Assembly: GCA_020746105.1 (NCBI GenBank)
Contig: CM036658.1
Coordinates: 10,338,689-10,402,688, forward strand
Origin: Trogon surrucura
Taxonomy: Eukaryota > Chordata > Aves > Trogoniformes > Trogonidae
Direction of reading: 5' to 3'
DNA: 64,000 nt
Shown here: positions 36,336-46,290 of the stretch, one piece after another
Layout: each line of letters opens with the position of its first letter
How positions within the stretch are numbered: the stretch's first letter is position 1
The notes under the pieces: generated by a model
The model's database searches: none
What the model was told of the DNA's origin: nothing
The model's input: only the letters and a program-made list of their open reading frames with translations
Position numbers and translations under genes: made by a program

Positions 36336-37651
36336 CTGAGGAAAAATGCAATTGAAAAAACAGCGATTAGCAATAACGTTAAACTACAGGCGAAAAATGC
36401 TAGAACTATGTTAAGAGCTTCTTTAACAAAAAATCCAACAAATTAATATGGTATATTCAAACACTAGTCTAACTATGGAAACGAGATAATCAACTCCTTC
36501 CCTAATTAGAAATATCAGTCTATGACACAAGTTACGTAAAATTATTAAAATTACATATTTTAGACCACAAGACCTGTATAAAACTCTAACAAGAATCCAA
36601 GACTTGAATGAATATAAACAGTATAGATCACAAATGCCCATTTATGGTATGGCTCCTCTCAGTTGCTATTTTAGAAGGATTGTGGGGTCTTTTTTTCCCC
36701 AAAGATTATCAACCCTTTACACAAAACTGTTTCATGGGAAGTCAATGCCCAGATGCTGGGCTTTGAAGATTGTGTGCAGTTTCCATAGATGTAGAGTTCT
36801 GTACTCAAATATTTCATTATCATTTAAAAAATAAAAGTCTCATGGAAGCCCGTGCAGACCATATTATGTGTAAGTAACATGCACGCTGTTGTGTTAGTCC
36901 CTGACACATCAAAGTTGTGCCTTCCCTTCTCACTTGCCAGCCAAGGCATCTCCATCACACATGGGAACAACAGGACGAGAAAAGAGCTAAAGGTTAAATC
37001 CAGATTCTAAAGGAGATCCAAACAAAAACGTCTGAATAATCTGAATTAGCAAGTGCACCAAAAGAGAGCCTGAAATATTAAGAGCCAGTGTGGCATTGGA
37101 GGACCTCAAAAGACACATATGGAGCAAGACACAGCCTGCAAAGCTAAAAGAAAAAAAAAAATCAAGAAGCATGGTTTCTTTGTAAATAATTTGAGGATTT
37201 GAGAGAATCAAATAATCTGAAGGCACACCTCCACTGAAAGACTACAAAAGGAACAAGTGTCTCCAGTAGATCATTTGCCAAGCATACACCTAAAAAGCTG
37301 TCTATATACATGAAGACATTTACACCTGGCCATGTAAATTTAAAAAAAAAAAAACAGAGACAGTATCTTTACCAGAATGCTAGTGCCGATTTAGAAAAAC
37401 ACGCTTAAATGAGACATAACTCTCGTGAGAAAGGAAATTTCTCTCTTACCCTGTTATAGAATTCAGATATGCTCTTTGCAAAATTCACGTGTTCCCTTTT
37501 ACACTTTCTTCACCAAATCAGCAGCTCTGTACTGATGCTGATCAAAACTAAACCTGACCAGATTTTGTAAATTTGCATCCTCTTTGACATCTCCAATACA
37601 GGTCAAAATTTTTTTAAGAGAGAGGAGTAGCCAAAGCCACACCAGTTGTCC
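36336..37651. other. Intron 2, part nearest exon 3
   Basis: No recognised element; AT-rich. Confidence 0.6.
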
Positions 37652-38285
37652 AATCATAGAATCGCAGAATGTTCAGGGTTGGAAGTGACCTCTAGAGATC
37701 TAGTCCAACCCCACTGCCAGAGCAGGGTCACCCAGGGCAGCCACACAGGAACACGTCCAGGTGGGTTTTGAAAGTCTCCAGAGAAGGAGACTCCACACCC
37801 TCCCTGGGCAGCCTCTGCCAGTGCTCCAGTACCCTCACAGTAAAGAAGTCTCTCTTCATGTTGAGGTCGAACTTCATATGTTCTAATTTAAACCCACTAT
37901 TTCTTAGTCTATTACTGGGTACCACTGAGAAGAGATTGTCCTCTTCCTCTTGACACCCACCCCTCAGATATTTACACACGTTAATAAGATCCCTCCTCAG
38001 CTGTCTCCTTTCAAGGCTAAACAGCTTCAGTGTTCTCAATCTCTCTCCACAGGAGAGATGTTCGAGTCCCTTGATCACCCTCGTAGCTCTCCCTTGGACT
38101 CTCTCCAGTAGGTCCCTGTCTCTCTTGAACTGGGGAGCACAAAACTGGACACAGCATTCCAGATGTGGTCTCACCTGGGCAGAGCAGAGGCGGAGGAGAA
38201 TCTCCCTAGACCTGCTGGACACATTTTTCTTAATGCACCCCAGGATCCCGTTGGCCCTCTTGGCCACGAGGGCACATTGCAATGA
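37652..38285 (-). mobile_element. CR1 LINE 3' part in FBN2 intron 2
   Basis: Reversed tail AATCATAGAATCGCAGAATG, then an open minus-strand frame 38291-37728 of 187 codons covering the RT C-terminus (Arg-Ala-Asn-Gly-Ile-Leu-Gly-Cys, Ser-Arg-Ser-Arg-Glu). The frame has survived over the whole fragment, suggesting moderate age. Truncated after the CGAGGGCACATTGC segment. Confidence 0.93.
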
Positions 38286-40553
38286 CATCACTCTTTACAC
38301 ATAAAGATGCAATGTGGATTATCTACATTTATCATTGAATTCCTCTATAACTATACCCTGGATGTGAAGGTATAAGAGGTCAAAGTTTGTGGGATTTTGC
38401 TGTTTAGTTGAAATCAGAGACGCACTGCTGTCCAATACAAAGTACTTTTTCTATTAGCAGACCTAAAAGTGAGAAACGGGAGGAAGCTTTAGAGCACTTA
38501 ATAAACACAGGAACAGGGCTGTCTTCCTTGCATCACAGTTCAGTTTGTCTTTATACAACACAGTTCAATTTCCTGACTAAGCAAAGTCTACATTTAGATC
38601 ATTTTGTTAGTTTATTATTTATAATTTTTTATCAGCTGAAAGCCCTATAGCTGAAAGCATATTCTAAATATGCTTTCATCAGCAAGGTTTATTTTATTTA
38701 AAGAAAAAGTAAACCCAACCAGACCTTTGCTTTTTAGATAAAAGATCACTGTTAATCATAAATATGTCACAGACCCCCAACAACCATCATCATGTTATCA
38801 ACCGAAAACCCTGCAAGGTCAGAAGTTTCCTGTTGACCTACCACTAGCTCATAGATCTCTCCTCATGAAATAAAACTTGAAAACTGCCAATCATAACCCG
38901 CACGAATTACAGTCAACACATCTCCAGTAAATTTTCTAGCTTATCCTGGGCAGAAGGCTTTGTCTAGCTGGACAGCACTAGCTAGAGAGAACACCACCAC
39001 CACCAATGTTTAATCTGTGCACAGAAAGCTGTGCTCTTAAATCTTCACCAAAAATACAAATACAAAAGTGCCACAGTCAATCTTACAGATGGTCCAGCAA
39101 AATCATTCACCCTTCAAATATGTCAGAGAGTTGCAATTAAGCTCCAGTGGGTAAAGAAGAAGCTAGAAAATGTCCTTTGTTAACCTAAATTAATAGTAAG
39201 TCAAAGATGATTCTGGATGTGAAGAGAAATGAGGCTGAGCTCCTTAAGAGGCACTGAGTCACAATTTAAGGATAATTCATAATGATTTCTGAAAGCAATT
39301 AAATCATTGTCTCTCCCTAATTTCATTTGATCTAGACACACAGCTGAATCTTAAAAAACTACCAACAGCACATAAGACAGCCCAAATCCATTTTAAAAAC
39401 TCTATTTCACATTTAAGTAAGTCAATATTGCGAGAGATTATAAACAACGAGCTGAACATATTGGGAAGCTCCTCTTCTTCCTCAGTTGTATTGATACCAG
39501 CATCTTCCTCCGAATGACAGTGTTAACCTTTACTAGGAAATGCTAGATCAGCCTCATATGAAAAACAGTGATACAAGGCATAGAGATAAGAAATATTAGC
39601 AAGGCAAATTTACTCACATGTAACAAAAAAGTGTGAATAGAGAGACAGTCATGAATCACAAAGCAACAGCCCTTTAAGATTGCCAGGTCTTGGCTTACCA
39701 CCCATTCCTTCCCCAGTTTTGCCCTGGACATCTGCAGTTTGTTAGATGCAGTATCAAAAAAACCTGCGCTGCTTACATAAAGGGCAATATGCTCTCAAAC
39801 CTGAATTCTGAAGTCAAGCATTCTTGTTAGTAAAAAGAGATGGAGACAAGCTAGGATGAACGGGAACATATATTAAAATTCAAAGACTGTAAGAAACATG
39901 TCTAATATAAGGCCTTTACCCAACACACAGAAAACTCAACTTAATTCTCTATTTCCTTCCTAGGTAGACAATGTTCCCTAACAAGAATACTGAGGAGATT
40001 TCCTTCCCCTTTTATTTTTTTTTCCCAGCCAAGTCATGTCAACACCAGTATCTGTCAGCACAGTACCTATTATGACCAGGCAGTAATCCGAGGCTACATG
40101 CTTTATAGTTATTAAAACAACTAAAAATGACAGGCAAGAGAATAGGTGCCCCAGACGTAAAAAAGTTTTCCATTTGATTGTAATTCCACGGCTCACACAG
40201 AAGTTTCACAAAGTTTCAGATCTGATTTGTATCAAGACATTTTGGCTTTTTATTCCTGTTGGTATATTTGACCGTTTGATTTATGGAAATTTTTTTACTT
40301 TTTCCTTCATTTTTCTGTTCTTTTTAAACCAACTGGAGGCACGCCTCTTATGAACACACCAAAGAAAACACAGCAGTTGGACAATCCTTCTTTTACAAGA
40401 ACTGTGGCCCTGTAAATCCATATTTTTTTCCCTTTTGTTCTTTTTAAAAACAAGACAGAACTGAATTCTCTCTTCTTATACCAAATGGCACAAAGAAAAT
40501 TTATTTTTGTCATTACTCCTTAGGGCAGTAGAAACTTGAACTCAGACACTTAC
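38286..40553. other. Intron 2, part nearest exon 2
   Basis: No recognised element; AT-rich with a short ACC repeat near 38993. Confidence 0.6.
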
Positions 40554-40636
40554 GAACAATGCACTGGTTTCCTCCAGGGAGCGTTTTCCATCCAGGGCAA
40601 CAGTACGAATGGAATCTAGAGCCACACACATTTGGC
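40554..40636 (-). CDS. FBN2: FBN2 exon 2: fibrillin unique N-terminal (FUN) domain
   Basis: 83 bases, residues 76-103. Acceptor: a T-rich stretch then ACAG; donor: GTAAGTG. The first G completes the Gly codon left by exon 1. Cysteines at residues 80, 88, 89 and 101 and the motif Cys-Cys-Pro-Gly-Trp (88-92) followed by Lys-Thr-Leu-Pro-Gly-Gly-Asn mark the FUN domain. In fibrillins this domain packs against EGF1 and takes part in N- to C-terminal assembly of microfibrils. Arg-Phe-His-Ser-Tyr (83-87) fits fibrillin-2; fibrillin-1 has a different sequence here. Phase 1 at the end. Confidence 0.95.
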
Positions 40637-40871
40637 CTGTCACACAGACACGTACAAAAAAATATAAATCGGTGTAAATGGGATTGAAAGCTTTACGTAC
40701 ACACAAGACAAGAAGAAACTAGCCACATGAAACAAAAAAATAAAGCATACGGCAAAGATGTACAGCAAAAAAAGTCCTCCCAAAACAATCCTCCACAGAG
40801 AACAGCACAGAATCTTTCTCCACTATGTGAGGCTTCAGGCCACTTTATTTTGTATTACTTTCAGTGGCTGC

Positions 40872-41078
40872 AGAATCACAGAATGCTAGAAGTTATAAGT
40901 GACTTCAAAAGATCATCTAGTCCAACCCCACTGCCAGAGCAGGATCACCTACAGCAGGTCACACAGGAACGCGTCCAGGCGGGTTTTGAAAGTCTCCAGA
41001 GAAGGAGATTCCACAACCTCCCTGGGCAGCCTGTGCCAGTGCTCTCTCACCCTCACAGTGAAAAAGTTTTTTCTAATG
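40872..41078 (-). mobile_element. CR1 3' fragment in FBN2 intron 1
   Basis: CAGAATCACAGAATGCTAG, CTAGTCCAACCCCACTGCC and CGCGTCCAGGCGGGTTTTG: the reversed 3' end of CR1, same subfamily as those at 37.7 and 45.1 kb. Lies about 240 bases from exon 2. Confidence 0.92.
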
Positions 41079-41639
41079 CTTTGGAAGAGGGAATTATCAG
41101 GGAATATTCCCTCTTTAGTATAAAGAGGAGAGGCAGAGAAGGCAATGGCAGGCCATCTCCACTCCTGGTGGAAGTGCCAGGGATACGGACAGAGCAAGTT
41201 TGGCTCCACATTCATACACATGGGCTTGAAGGCCTCTCTATAAAACCCAGCTCCGTGCTGCTGTCTGACACAAGACAGGAGGGATGACTGGCCAAAGATT
41301 CACACACTAATTTGAATTACCAAGGACTCCCCAAAACATAAAAAAACGCTCAACAAAAAAACAAACAAACAAACACAACGGCTTTTTTGAATGGTTTCTC
41401 AGTAGAAGCCCAAGCAAAGTGAATGTCAAAGCACATTAATACTGTAACACGCTCGACTAAAAAGCCCCACGCAGCACATGTTAGTTGTAACGCAGTCCCG
41501 CACAATGTCTGCTTTTAATACATTCCTAGCGCTAATTAGAAGACCGTATTTCACAGCCGACGATAAAACACTGAGGCTTAAATAACCACAGTTCCCTTAG
41601 TCACATCTAAAGGGCCCGAAAGGTGAGATGCACCGGAGG
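41079..41639. other. Intron 1, unannotated part
   Basis: The segment 41110-41290 is more GC-balanced (CACTCCTGGTGGAAGTGCC) and could be another repeat, but I do not recognise it. The rest is an A-rich run then the CpG-island edge. Confidence 0.5.
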
Positions 41640-41770
41640 CAAAAAGCCCGAAGACCACCGGTCCAGGTTCGAGGCGGGAGGCGGTAGCCGGGGCCGTGCC
41701 CCCGCTGAGGCCGGCAGCGGGGAAGGGGGGTTTCGGCTGCGGAAGGCGGGAGGCCCGAGCGCGTCCCTAC

Positions 41771-41997
41771 CCGCGGAGCACGTCCTGCTGTTGTCCTCGC
41801 CGGCGGACCCGGCCCGCGGCGCTGCCGGCTCCGTCCTCCCGGTACGCGGCGGCGGCGGCGGGGTAGATGCCGCTCGCTCCTCCGGCGGGACGGCCCGGCG
41901 GTGGCTTTTGTTGCCCGCCTGCTCCCTGCGCCCAGAGCGCCAGGCAGCCCAGCCACAGAAAGCAGGGCTGCGCCCAGAGCCACCGCCGTCTCCCCAT
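41771..41997 (-). CDS. FBN2: FBN2 coding exon 1: signal peptide, unique region, furin-type site
   Basis: 227 bases encode residues 1-75 plus two bases of codon 76. The ATG at 41997-41995 has A at -3 and G at +4, a strong Kozak context. The frame is open further upstream but offers no ATG there that I can find, only non-ATG codons. Residues 1-5 are basic, 6-24 form a hydrophobic segment and cleavage is likely near residues 26-28 (Ala-Gly-Gly), so a signal peptide is clear. Residues 29-55 are rich in Pro, Gly and Ala, with five alanines (47-51) made by a GCC run. Arg63-Val-Arg-Arg-Arg67 is a furin-type site where profibrillin N-terminal processing is expected. The exon ends GG before GTAGGG, phase 2. 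Very GC-rich, inside the CpG island. Confidence 0.93.
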
Positions 41998-42027
41998 CGT
42001 GCGGGCGATCCGGTGGGGAACGGCGGC

Positions 42028-42048
42028 GGAGGAGGAGGAGGAGGAGGA
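42028..42048. repeat. (GGA)7 trinucleotide repeat in the FBN2 5' UTR/promoter
   Basis: Seven perfect GGA units on the plus strand (TCC on the transcribed strand), about 30 bases before the FBN2 start codon. If transcribed, it lies in the 5' UTR. Such tracts vary in length between individuals. Confidence 0.9.
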
Positions 42049-42371
42049 GGCGGGCGGGGAGCCTGGTAGAGGTGTACGTCTGTCCCGCCCCGCCGTCAGC
42101 GGGCGAGGGTCCGCTCCTCGCCGGGGCAGAGCTTCAGCCAAGGAAACACCTTCTTCCCTCCTCCCCAGCCCGCCCTGCCGCCGCAGCCGTCAGCGAGACG
42201 CGGTGGTACCAGCCACAGGGTCCACGTTGCATCCCCCCCACCCCTCTCTACAAAGAGAGGGGAAAGGAAAAAAAAACACACAAAAAAAAGAAGCTGAGCT
42301 GGTTGGGATTTTCTTTTTCCTCCGCTCCGAAAAAAAGGAGACCCAACAGAACCACGGTGGATTTCTCTAGG

Positions 42372-42393
42372 AAATAAATAAATAAATAAATAA
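42372..42393. repeat. (AAAT)n microsatellite
   Basis: Five to six AAAT units inside the CpG-island region, about 375 bases upstream of the FBN2 start codon. Confidence 0.9.
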
Positions 42394-43232
42394 ACACAAC
42401 AAGGACAAGATGATAAATTAACAATAACGGCCTCCGGAGAACCGTTCCGAGAGGGACCGAAAGGAGAGAGCACGGACGCCGGCCAGAGCCGAGTGCGGCT
42501 TTACAGCCGGCCGGCCGTGCGGGAGAAGCCGGGAGGCGGGGCCGGTGCTTCCCGGCGGGTGGTGCGGCGGCACCGAGGGGCTGCGGGTGGTGTCGCTGCC
42601 GGAGCCGGGGAAAGCGGAGCGGCCGCCGCACACGTGGGGCTGCAGCGGGGGCCGGGAAGAGGGGCCGGCGGGGGAGGGAGGGGAGCGAGGGGGCGGGCGG
42701 GTCGGCAGAGCCGGGGGAGAGGGGTGGAGGGGCGCGGAGCGGGCTTGGGCAGAGGGTGGTACAGGTAGGCGGGCACCAAAAGGGAATTCTGCTCGTTTGA
42801 TTCGGCCCCCGCTCCCCTCCCAAACCTCTGGGAACGGTACCGCGATACCGTTATACCTGGTAAAAAGTAAAGTGTAAAAACTCGCCCCGCGGAAAAGTAC
42901 CGAGGGCTCAGAAGGAAAAGTCTCGGTGCGCAGTGGCGAGGCCCAGCGCGATGAAGCCGGGGGCCGGACCGACCTTGCAGCGGGCCCCAAGGGCTCGGGG
43001 CGGCGGCGGGGGCCGGGGCGTCGGGACGTACGGTTTCGGGGTCGTGTGTTGGTGTTGTGTGGGGTTTTTTTTTTGTTAGCAAGCTGGCAGATTTCTTCAA
43101 GGCACCAGTTCCTTTCAAAGGCACCAAGAGCAGCTTGGATCTCTACTAGCCTCAAAAGTAGGTTTTGCAAGTTCATACCTTGAAAGTTGTGTTTGTTTTC
43201 CTCTTGTTGCTTGTGTAAGCATCTTAAAATGA

Positions 43233-43427
43233 ATGCAGAAAAGAAAACCCGTCCTGGCTCGTTTTCTAGATGAACCCGAACAGTTAGCCACCAGTAAAGT
43301 GGTTAAAGTAAACAAAAGCAACGACGTTTGTGTCCCTGCAGAAAGTCCCCACGTGTTGCCTGTGAGTCCTTCTGATAGCAACAGAGCACAGTCTGGTTTT
43401 GTCATCCAAGAAGATGGATCGGTTTAG
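43233..43427 (+). CDS. Unidentified small open frame divergent from FBN2
   Basis: A 64-codon frame on the plus strand just beyond the CpG island, pointing away from FBN2. I do not recognise the protein. It is hydrophilic and begins Met-Gln-Lys-Arg-Lys-Pro-Val-Leu. Its composition (Lys, Ser, Val, Asp, Glu, few rare residues) looks more like a real protein than the neighbouring chance frames. A stop (TGA) lies directly before the ATG and the Kozak context is poor (T at -3, C at +4). Another ATG four bases upstream opens a 14-codon overlapping frame. It could be an exon of a divergent transcript, a fragment of a processed pseudogene, or chance. Confidence 0.25.
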   Translation: MQKRKPVLARFLDEPEQLATSKVVKVNKSNDVCVPAESPHVLPVSPSDSNRAQSGFVIQEDGSV

Positions 43428-45062
43428 ATTACAGCCATAGAGTTGAGTACTTCATGCGTACCATGGCACACTGTGGCAACCAGGAAACTTTTTGTCTTTC
43501 AAAATTAAATAAAATGAACATAGCAACCCCTTTTAGCTCTGCTTGCACGTTATCTGGGACTTCTGAGTTTGGAATGAGAAGCAGGAGCCACGCGGGAGCC
43601 ATGGTTTGTAATCTTTGAAATAAAAACTCGCTAGCCAAGAGGTCATGAAGCCATTCTCTTTTCAGGTCACTTTACTAGTTTGGTAGCCCAGTGGCTCTAA
43701 CAGAGCCTCCACGTACACATTATATTTTGATGGATCAGAAGATGATTTATTTACATTTGGAAGGTTAAGCAAAAATAATATTGCATGGGAGAATCTGAAT
43801 CTTTCAACATAAAAGCTTGAGAAATTACGGGAGGTGTTTAATGAAGGAACTACTTAATGATGACAACTGAGAAGAAGATTTCAGGAACCTCATGAGTATA
43901 GATGAGGTTTAGAATCTCAAAACTGTTAAACTTGTCGTGAATGAGATATGCACCTAAGAAAGCCAGGGAGAGAGAAGGATTCCATGCCTGTTCGTGTGGG
44001 TAACTATCTCAAAAAAATGCCAAGAATAGGGAAGCAGGCCACAAAGATTAAAAAGGGAAGAACTGATCTAAGATAAGCTTAGGGCCTTGGATATCAGGAA
44101 GCACAGAGATAAAGAAGTAATTCCCAAATGTAAAACAGAGCTACATCTTGAAAAGGACGGCTCGGGAAAATCTGTAAAAGATAAATAAATCAGTGAAACA
44201 AACAATAAAAAAGTGTGAACCTGTTAGACAGCAGGGAAGGGAGCTAAAAATCAGGAGAATAAGCTATGGTTCAAAGCCAATATATGTATACTTTTTATTG
44301 TTTTTTCACTTTGAAACTGGAGATACTAAGCAACAGAACAGAAGCCAATAGTAAGGCAGATACCAGTGATTTGTAGAGTAATTTCTCAGAGGCACTGATG
44401 CGTTCCAACGAGAAGTGGACTAGATAACGACTTCACGGAATTTTGAAAGGAACTGGAACACAAAAGTACAAAACATTCAATAGCAAAGAGTTTTCATTCT
44501 GGTAAGATGGTCTTGTAAGTACACATACAAATTAAATACTAGCAAAGCTGTCTTGGTAAGGGAAGCATTAATCGTTTGTATGGGTACAAGGCACTGATCA
44601 GACATCCTCTGAAATAATGATTATGTTCTGATCATTGGTGTTAGAGAAAGATGCGTTAAAATTGGCATGGCTGCACATAAAAGCCACTAATATGGTCAAG
44701 GCAAGAAAATCACTGGTGAAGGGATTGTGCTCGTCAGCTAACAGCAGTGCTCGTAAATACTGAAGGAAGATGGTAGAAGGAAAAAAGTATGAAGTGATGA
44801 TAATTTGGATTAATTGTATGATTAGGATTGTTTCTTAGATAAAACAGGAATACAGTTCTGCTTTAGAAAAGGTAGAACCTAAAACTGTAAGTAGTTCTAG
44901 GATAGAACTAGATTTCTTTAGGAAAGATATCATAGGCTGTGTCTCCCACCTCTCAAAACTTAACATTTGAACTCAATAATGCCAGAGATTCCCTCGTATT
45001 CCCTAGCTGTTATAAAATAGAATGGCTTCTTTCATGGAGGATGCCACAATGTATTGATGCAA
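43428..45062. other. FBN2 upstream flank, unannotated
   Basis: A-rich sequence without recognised repeats or convincing frames. Confidence 0.6.
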
Positions 45063-45770
45063 TCATAGAATCATAGAATGTTTGGGGTTGGAAGGGACTT
45101 CTAGAGGTCATCTAGTCCAACCCCACTACCAGAGAAGGATACCCTAGGGCAGCCACACGGGAACGCGTCCAGGGGGGTTTTGAATGTCTCCAGAGAAGGA
45201 GACTTCACAACCTCTCTGGGCAGCCTGTGCCAGGGCTCCAGCACCCTCACAGTAAAGAAGTTTCTCTTCATGTTGAGGTCGAACTTCCTATGCTCTAACT
45301 TAAACCCATTATTTCTTGTTCTATTACTGGGCACTACTGAGAAGAGACTGGCCCCTTCTTCTTGACACACACTCCTCAGGTATTTGTATACATTAGTAAG
45401 ATTCACCCTCAGCTGTCTCCTTTCAAGGCTGAACAGCCCCAGTTCTCTCAGTCTCTCTTCACAGGAGAGATGTTCAAGTCCCTTGATAACCGAAACTGGA
45501 CTCAGTATTCCAGGTGTTGTTTCACCAGGATAGAGGAGAAGAAGAACTTCCCTAGACCTGCTGGACACACTTTTCTTAATGCCCCCCAGGATCCCACTGG
45601 CCCTCTTGGCCACAAGGGCACGTTGCTGTCCCATGGACAACTCACTGCCCACTAGGACTCCAAGGTCTTTCTCCATGGGGCTACTTTCCAGCAGGACATC
45701 CCCTAATCTGTCCTGGTACCTGGTGGTGTTCCTCCTCAGATGCAGGACTCTACACTTGTCCCTATTGAAC
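45063..45770 (-). mobile_element. CR1 LINE 3' part, left arm of an interrupted copy
   Basis: Reversed tail AATCATAGAATCATAGAATG at 45062, then the RT C-terminus in frame 45676-45101 (191 codons, with a deletion around 45500 where the poly-variable region is shortened). It breaks off at CCTATTGAAC and resumes at 46104 as AACTTCATGAGGTTC, the next part of the same element. Confidence 0.93.
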
Positions 45771-46103
45771 TGATAGGTGTCAAGATGAAGGAGACAATCT
45801 CTTCTCAGTGATACCTGGCAATAGAAATAATAGAAATAATAGAAATAATAGAAATAATGGGTTTAAGTTAGAACATAGGAAGTTCCACCTCAACATGAGG
45901 AGAATTTTTTCTGCTGTGAAGGTGGTGGAGCCCTGGCACAGGCTGCCCAGAGAGGTTGTGAAGTCTCCTTCTCTGGAGACTTTCAAAACCCACCTGGACG
46001 TGTTCCTGTGTGACTGCCCTAGGTGATCCTGCTCTGACAAGGGGTTGGACTATCTCTAGAGGTCTCTTCCCACCCCCAATATTCTATGATTCTATGATTC
46101 TAT
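45771..46103 (+). mobile_element. CR1 3' end inserted inside another CR1
   Basis: A plus-strand CR1 end: GAAGTTCCACCTCAACATGAG, GGCACAGGCTGCCCAGAG, GGAGACTTTCAAAACCC, ending with three ATTCTATG units at 46081-46103. It interrupts the minus-strand CR1 at 45770/46104 with a short AAC at both borders, consistent with a minimal target-site duplication. Contains the (ATAGAAATA)4 repeat. Confidence 0.9.
45821..45856 (+). repeat. 9-bp tandem repeat, four perfect units
   Basis: Four copies of ATAGAAATA in the inserted CR1, at the place where related CR1 copies have a single or double AATAGAA motif. Local expansion of an element-internal sequence. Confidence 0.9.
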
Positions 46104-46290
46104 AACTTCATGAGGTTCACCTTTGCCCAGCTCTCCAGCCTGTCCAGATCTCGTTGGATGGCAGCACAGCCTTCCTGGGTGTCAGCCACCCCTCCCAGTT
46201 TTGTACCATCAGCGAACTTGCTGAGGGTGCACTCTGTCCCCTCATCGTGATGAAGATATTGAACAAAACTGGACCCAGGCACTGGTGCAG
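46104..46290 (-). mobile_element. CR1 LINE, right arm of the interrupted copy
   Basis: Continues the element broken at 45770: the minus-strand frame 46282-46100 includes Leu-Ser-Lys-Phe-Ala-Asp-Gly-Thr-Lys. The catalytic second Asp is changed to Gly, so the enzyme would be dead. Truncated near 46290. Confidence 0.92.

Larger units (their letters stand above)
1..41997 (-). other. FBN2: FBN2 gene, 5' part (coding exons 1-5 and introns)
   Basis: Five exons on the minus strand join in frame to about 200 residues: signal peptide, unique region, a four-cysteine N-terminal domain and three EGF-like modules. This is the start of a fibrillin, a large secreted glycoprotein that assembles into extracellular microfibrils and binds latent TGF-beta complexes. 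The exon lengths after exon 1 (83, 99, 96, 96 bases) equal, as I recall them, those of human FBN1 exons 2-5. FBN2 is preferred over FBN1 because of the residues after the furin site (Gly-Gln-Gln, Asp-Val-Leu-Arg-Gly), Arg-Phe-His-Ser-Tyr before the double Cys, and the start Met-Gly-Arg-Arg-Arg. Introns are about 1.1, 4.2, 0.6 and 3.0 kb; intron 5 runs off the window. The gene is incomplete here: no TB, hybrid or calcium-binding EGF domain is seen. The 5' boundary is set at the start codon because the transcription start cannot be read. Confidence 0.93.
41640..43050. promoter_or_regulatory. FBN2: CpG island spanning the FBN2 promoter and exon 1
   Basis: About 1.4 kb of GC-rich sequence with dense CpG, in sharp contrast to the AT-rich flanks. 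It covers the start of intron 1, exon 1, the 5' UTR and the upstream promoter. GC boxes can be read near 42083 (CCCGCCCC), 42533 (GGCGGGGCC) and 42685 (GGGGGCGGGCGGG), and an E-box CACGTG near 42631. There is no convincing TATA box next to exon 1, so a TATA-less, dispersed-start promoter is likely. The exact transcription start is not visible. Several long open frames in both strands here are by-products of GC richness. Confidence 0.85.

Noticed and set aside
41998..42141. N-terminal extension of FBN2 exon 1 upstream of the chosen ATG
   Set aside because: The frame is open but has no ATG there (the apparent start near 42141 is TTG), and the known fibrillin-2 start is the Met-Gly-Arg-Arg-Arg used here.
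41597..43183. Many open frames of 85-252 codons on both strands in the CpG island
   Set aside because: GC-rich DNA has few stop codons. Products are Arg/Pro/Gly/Ser strings in all frames. Only the FBN2 exon 1 frame makes sense.
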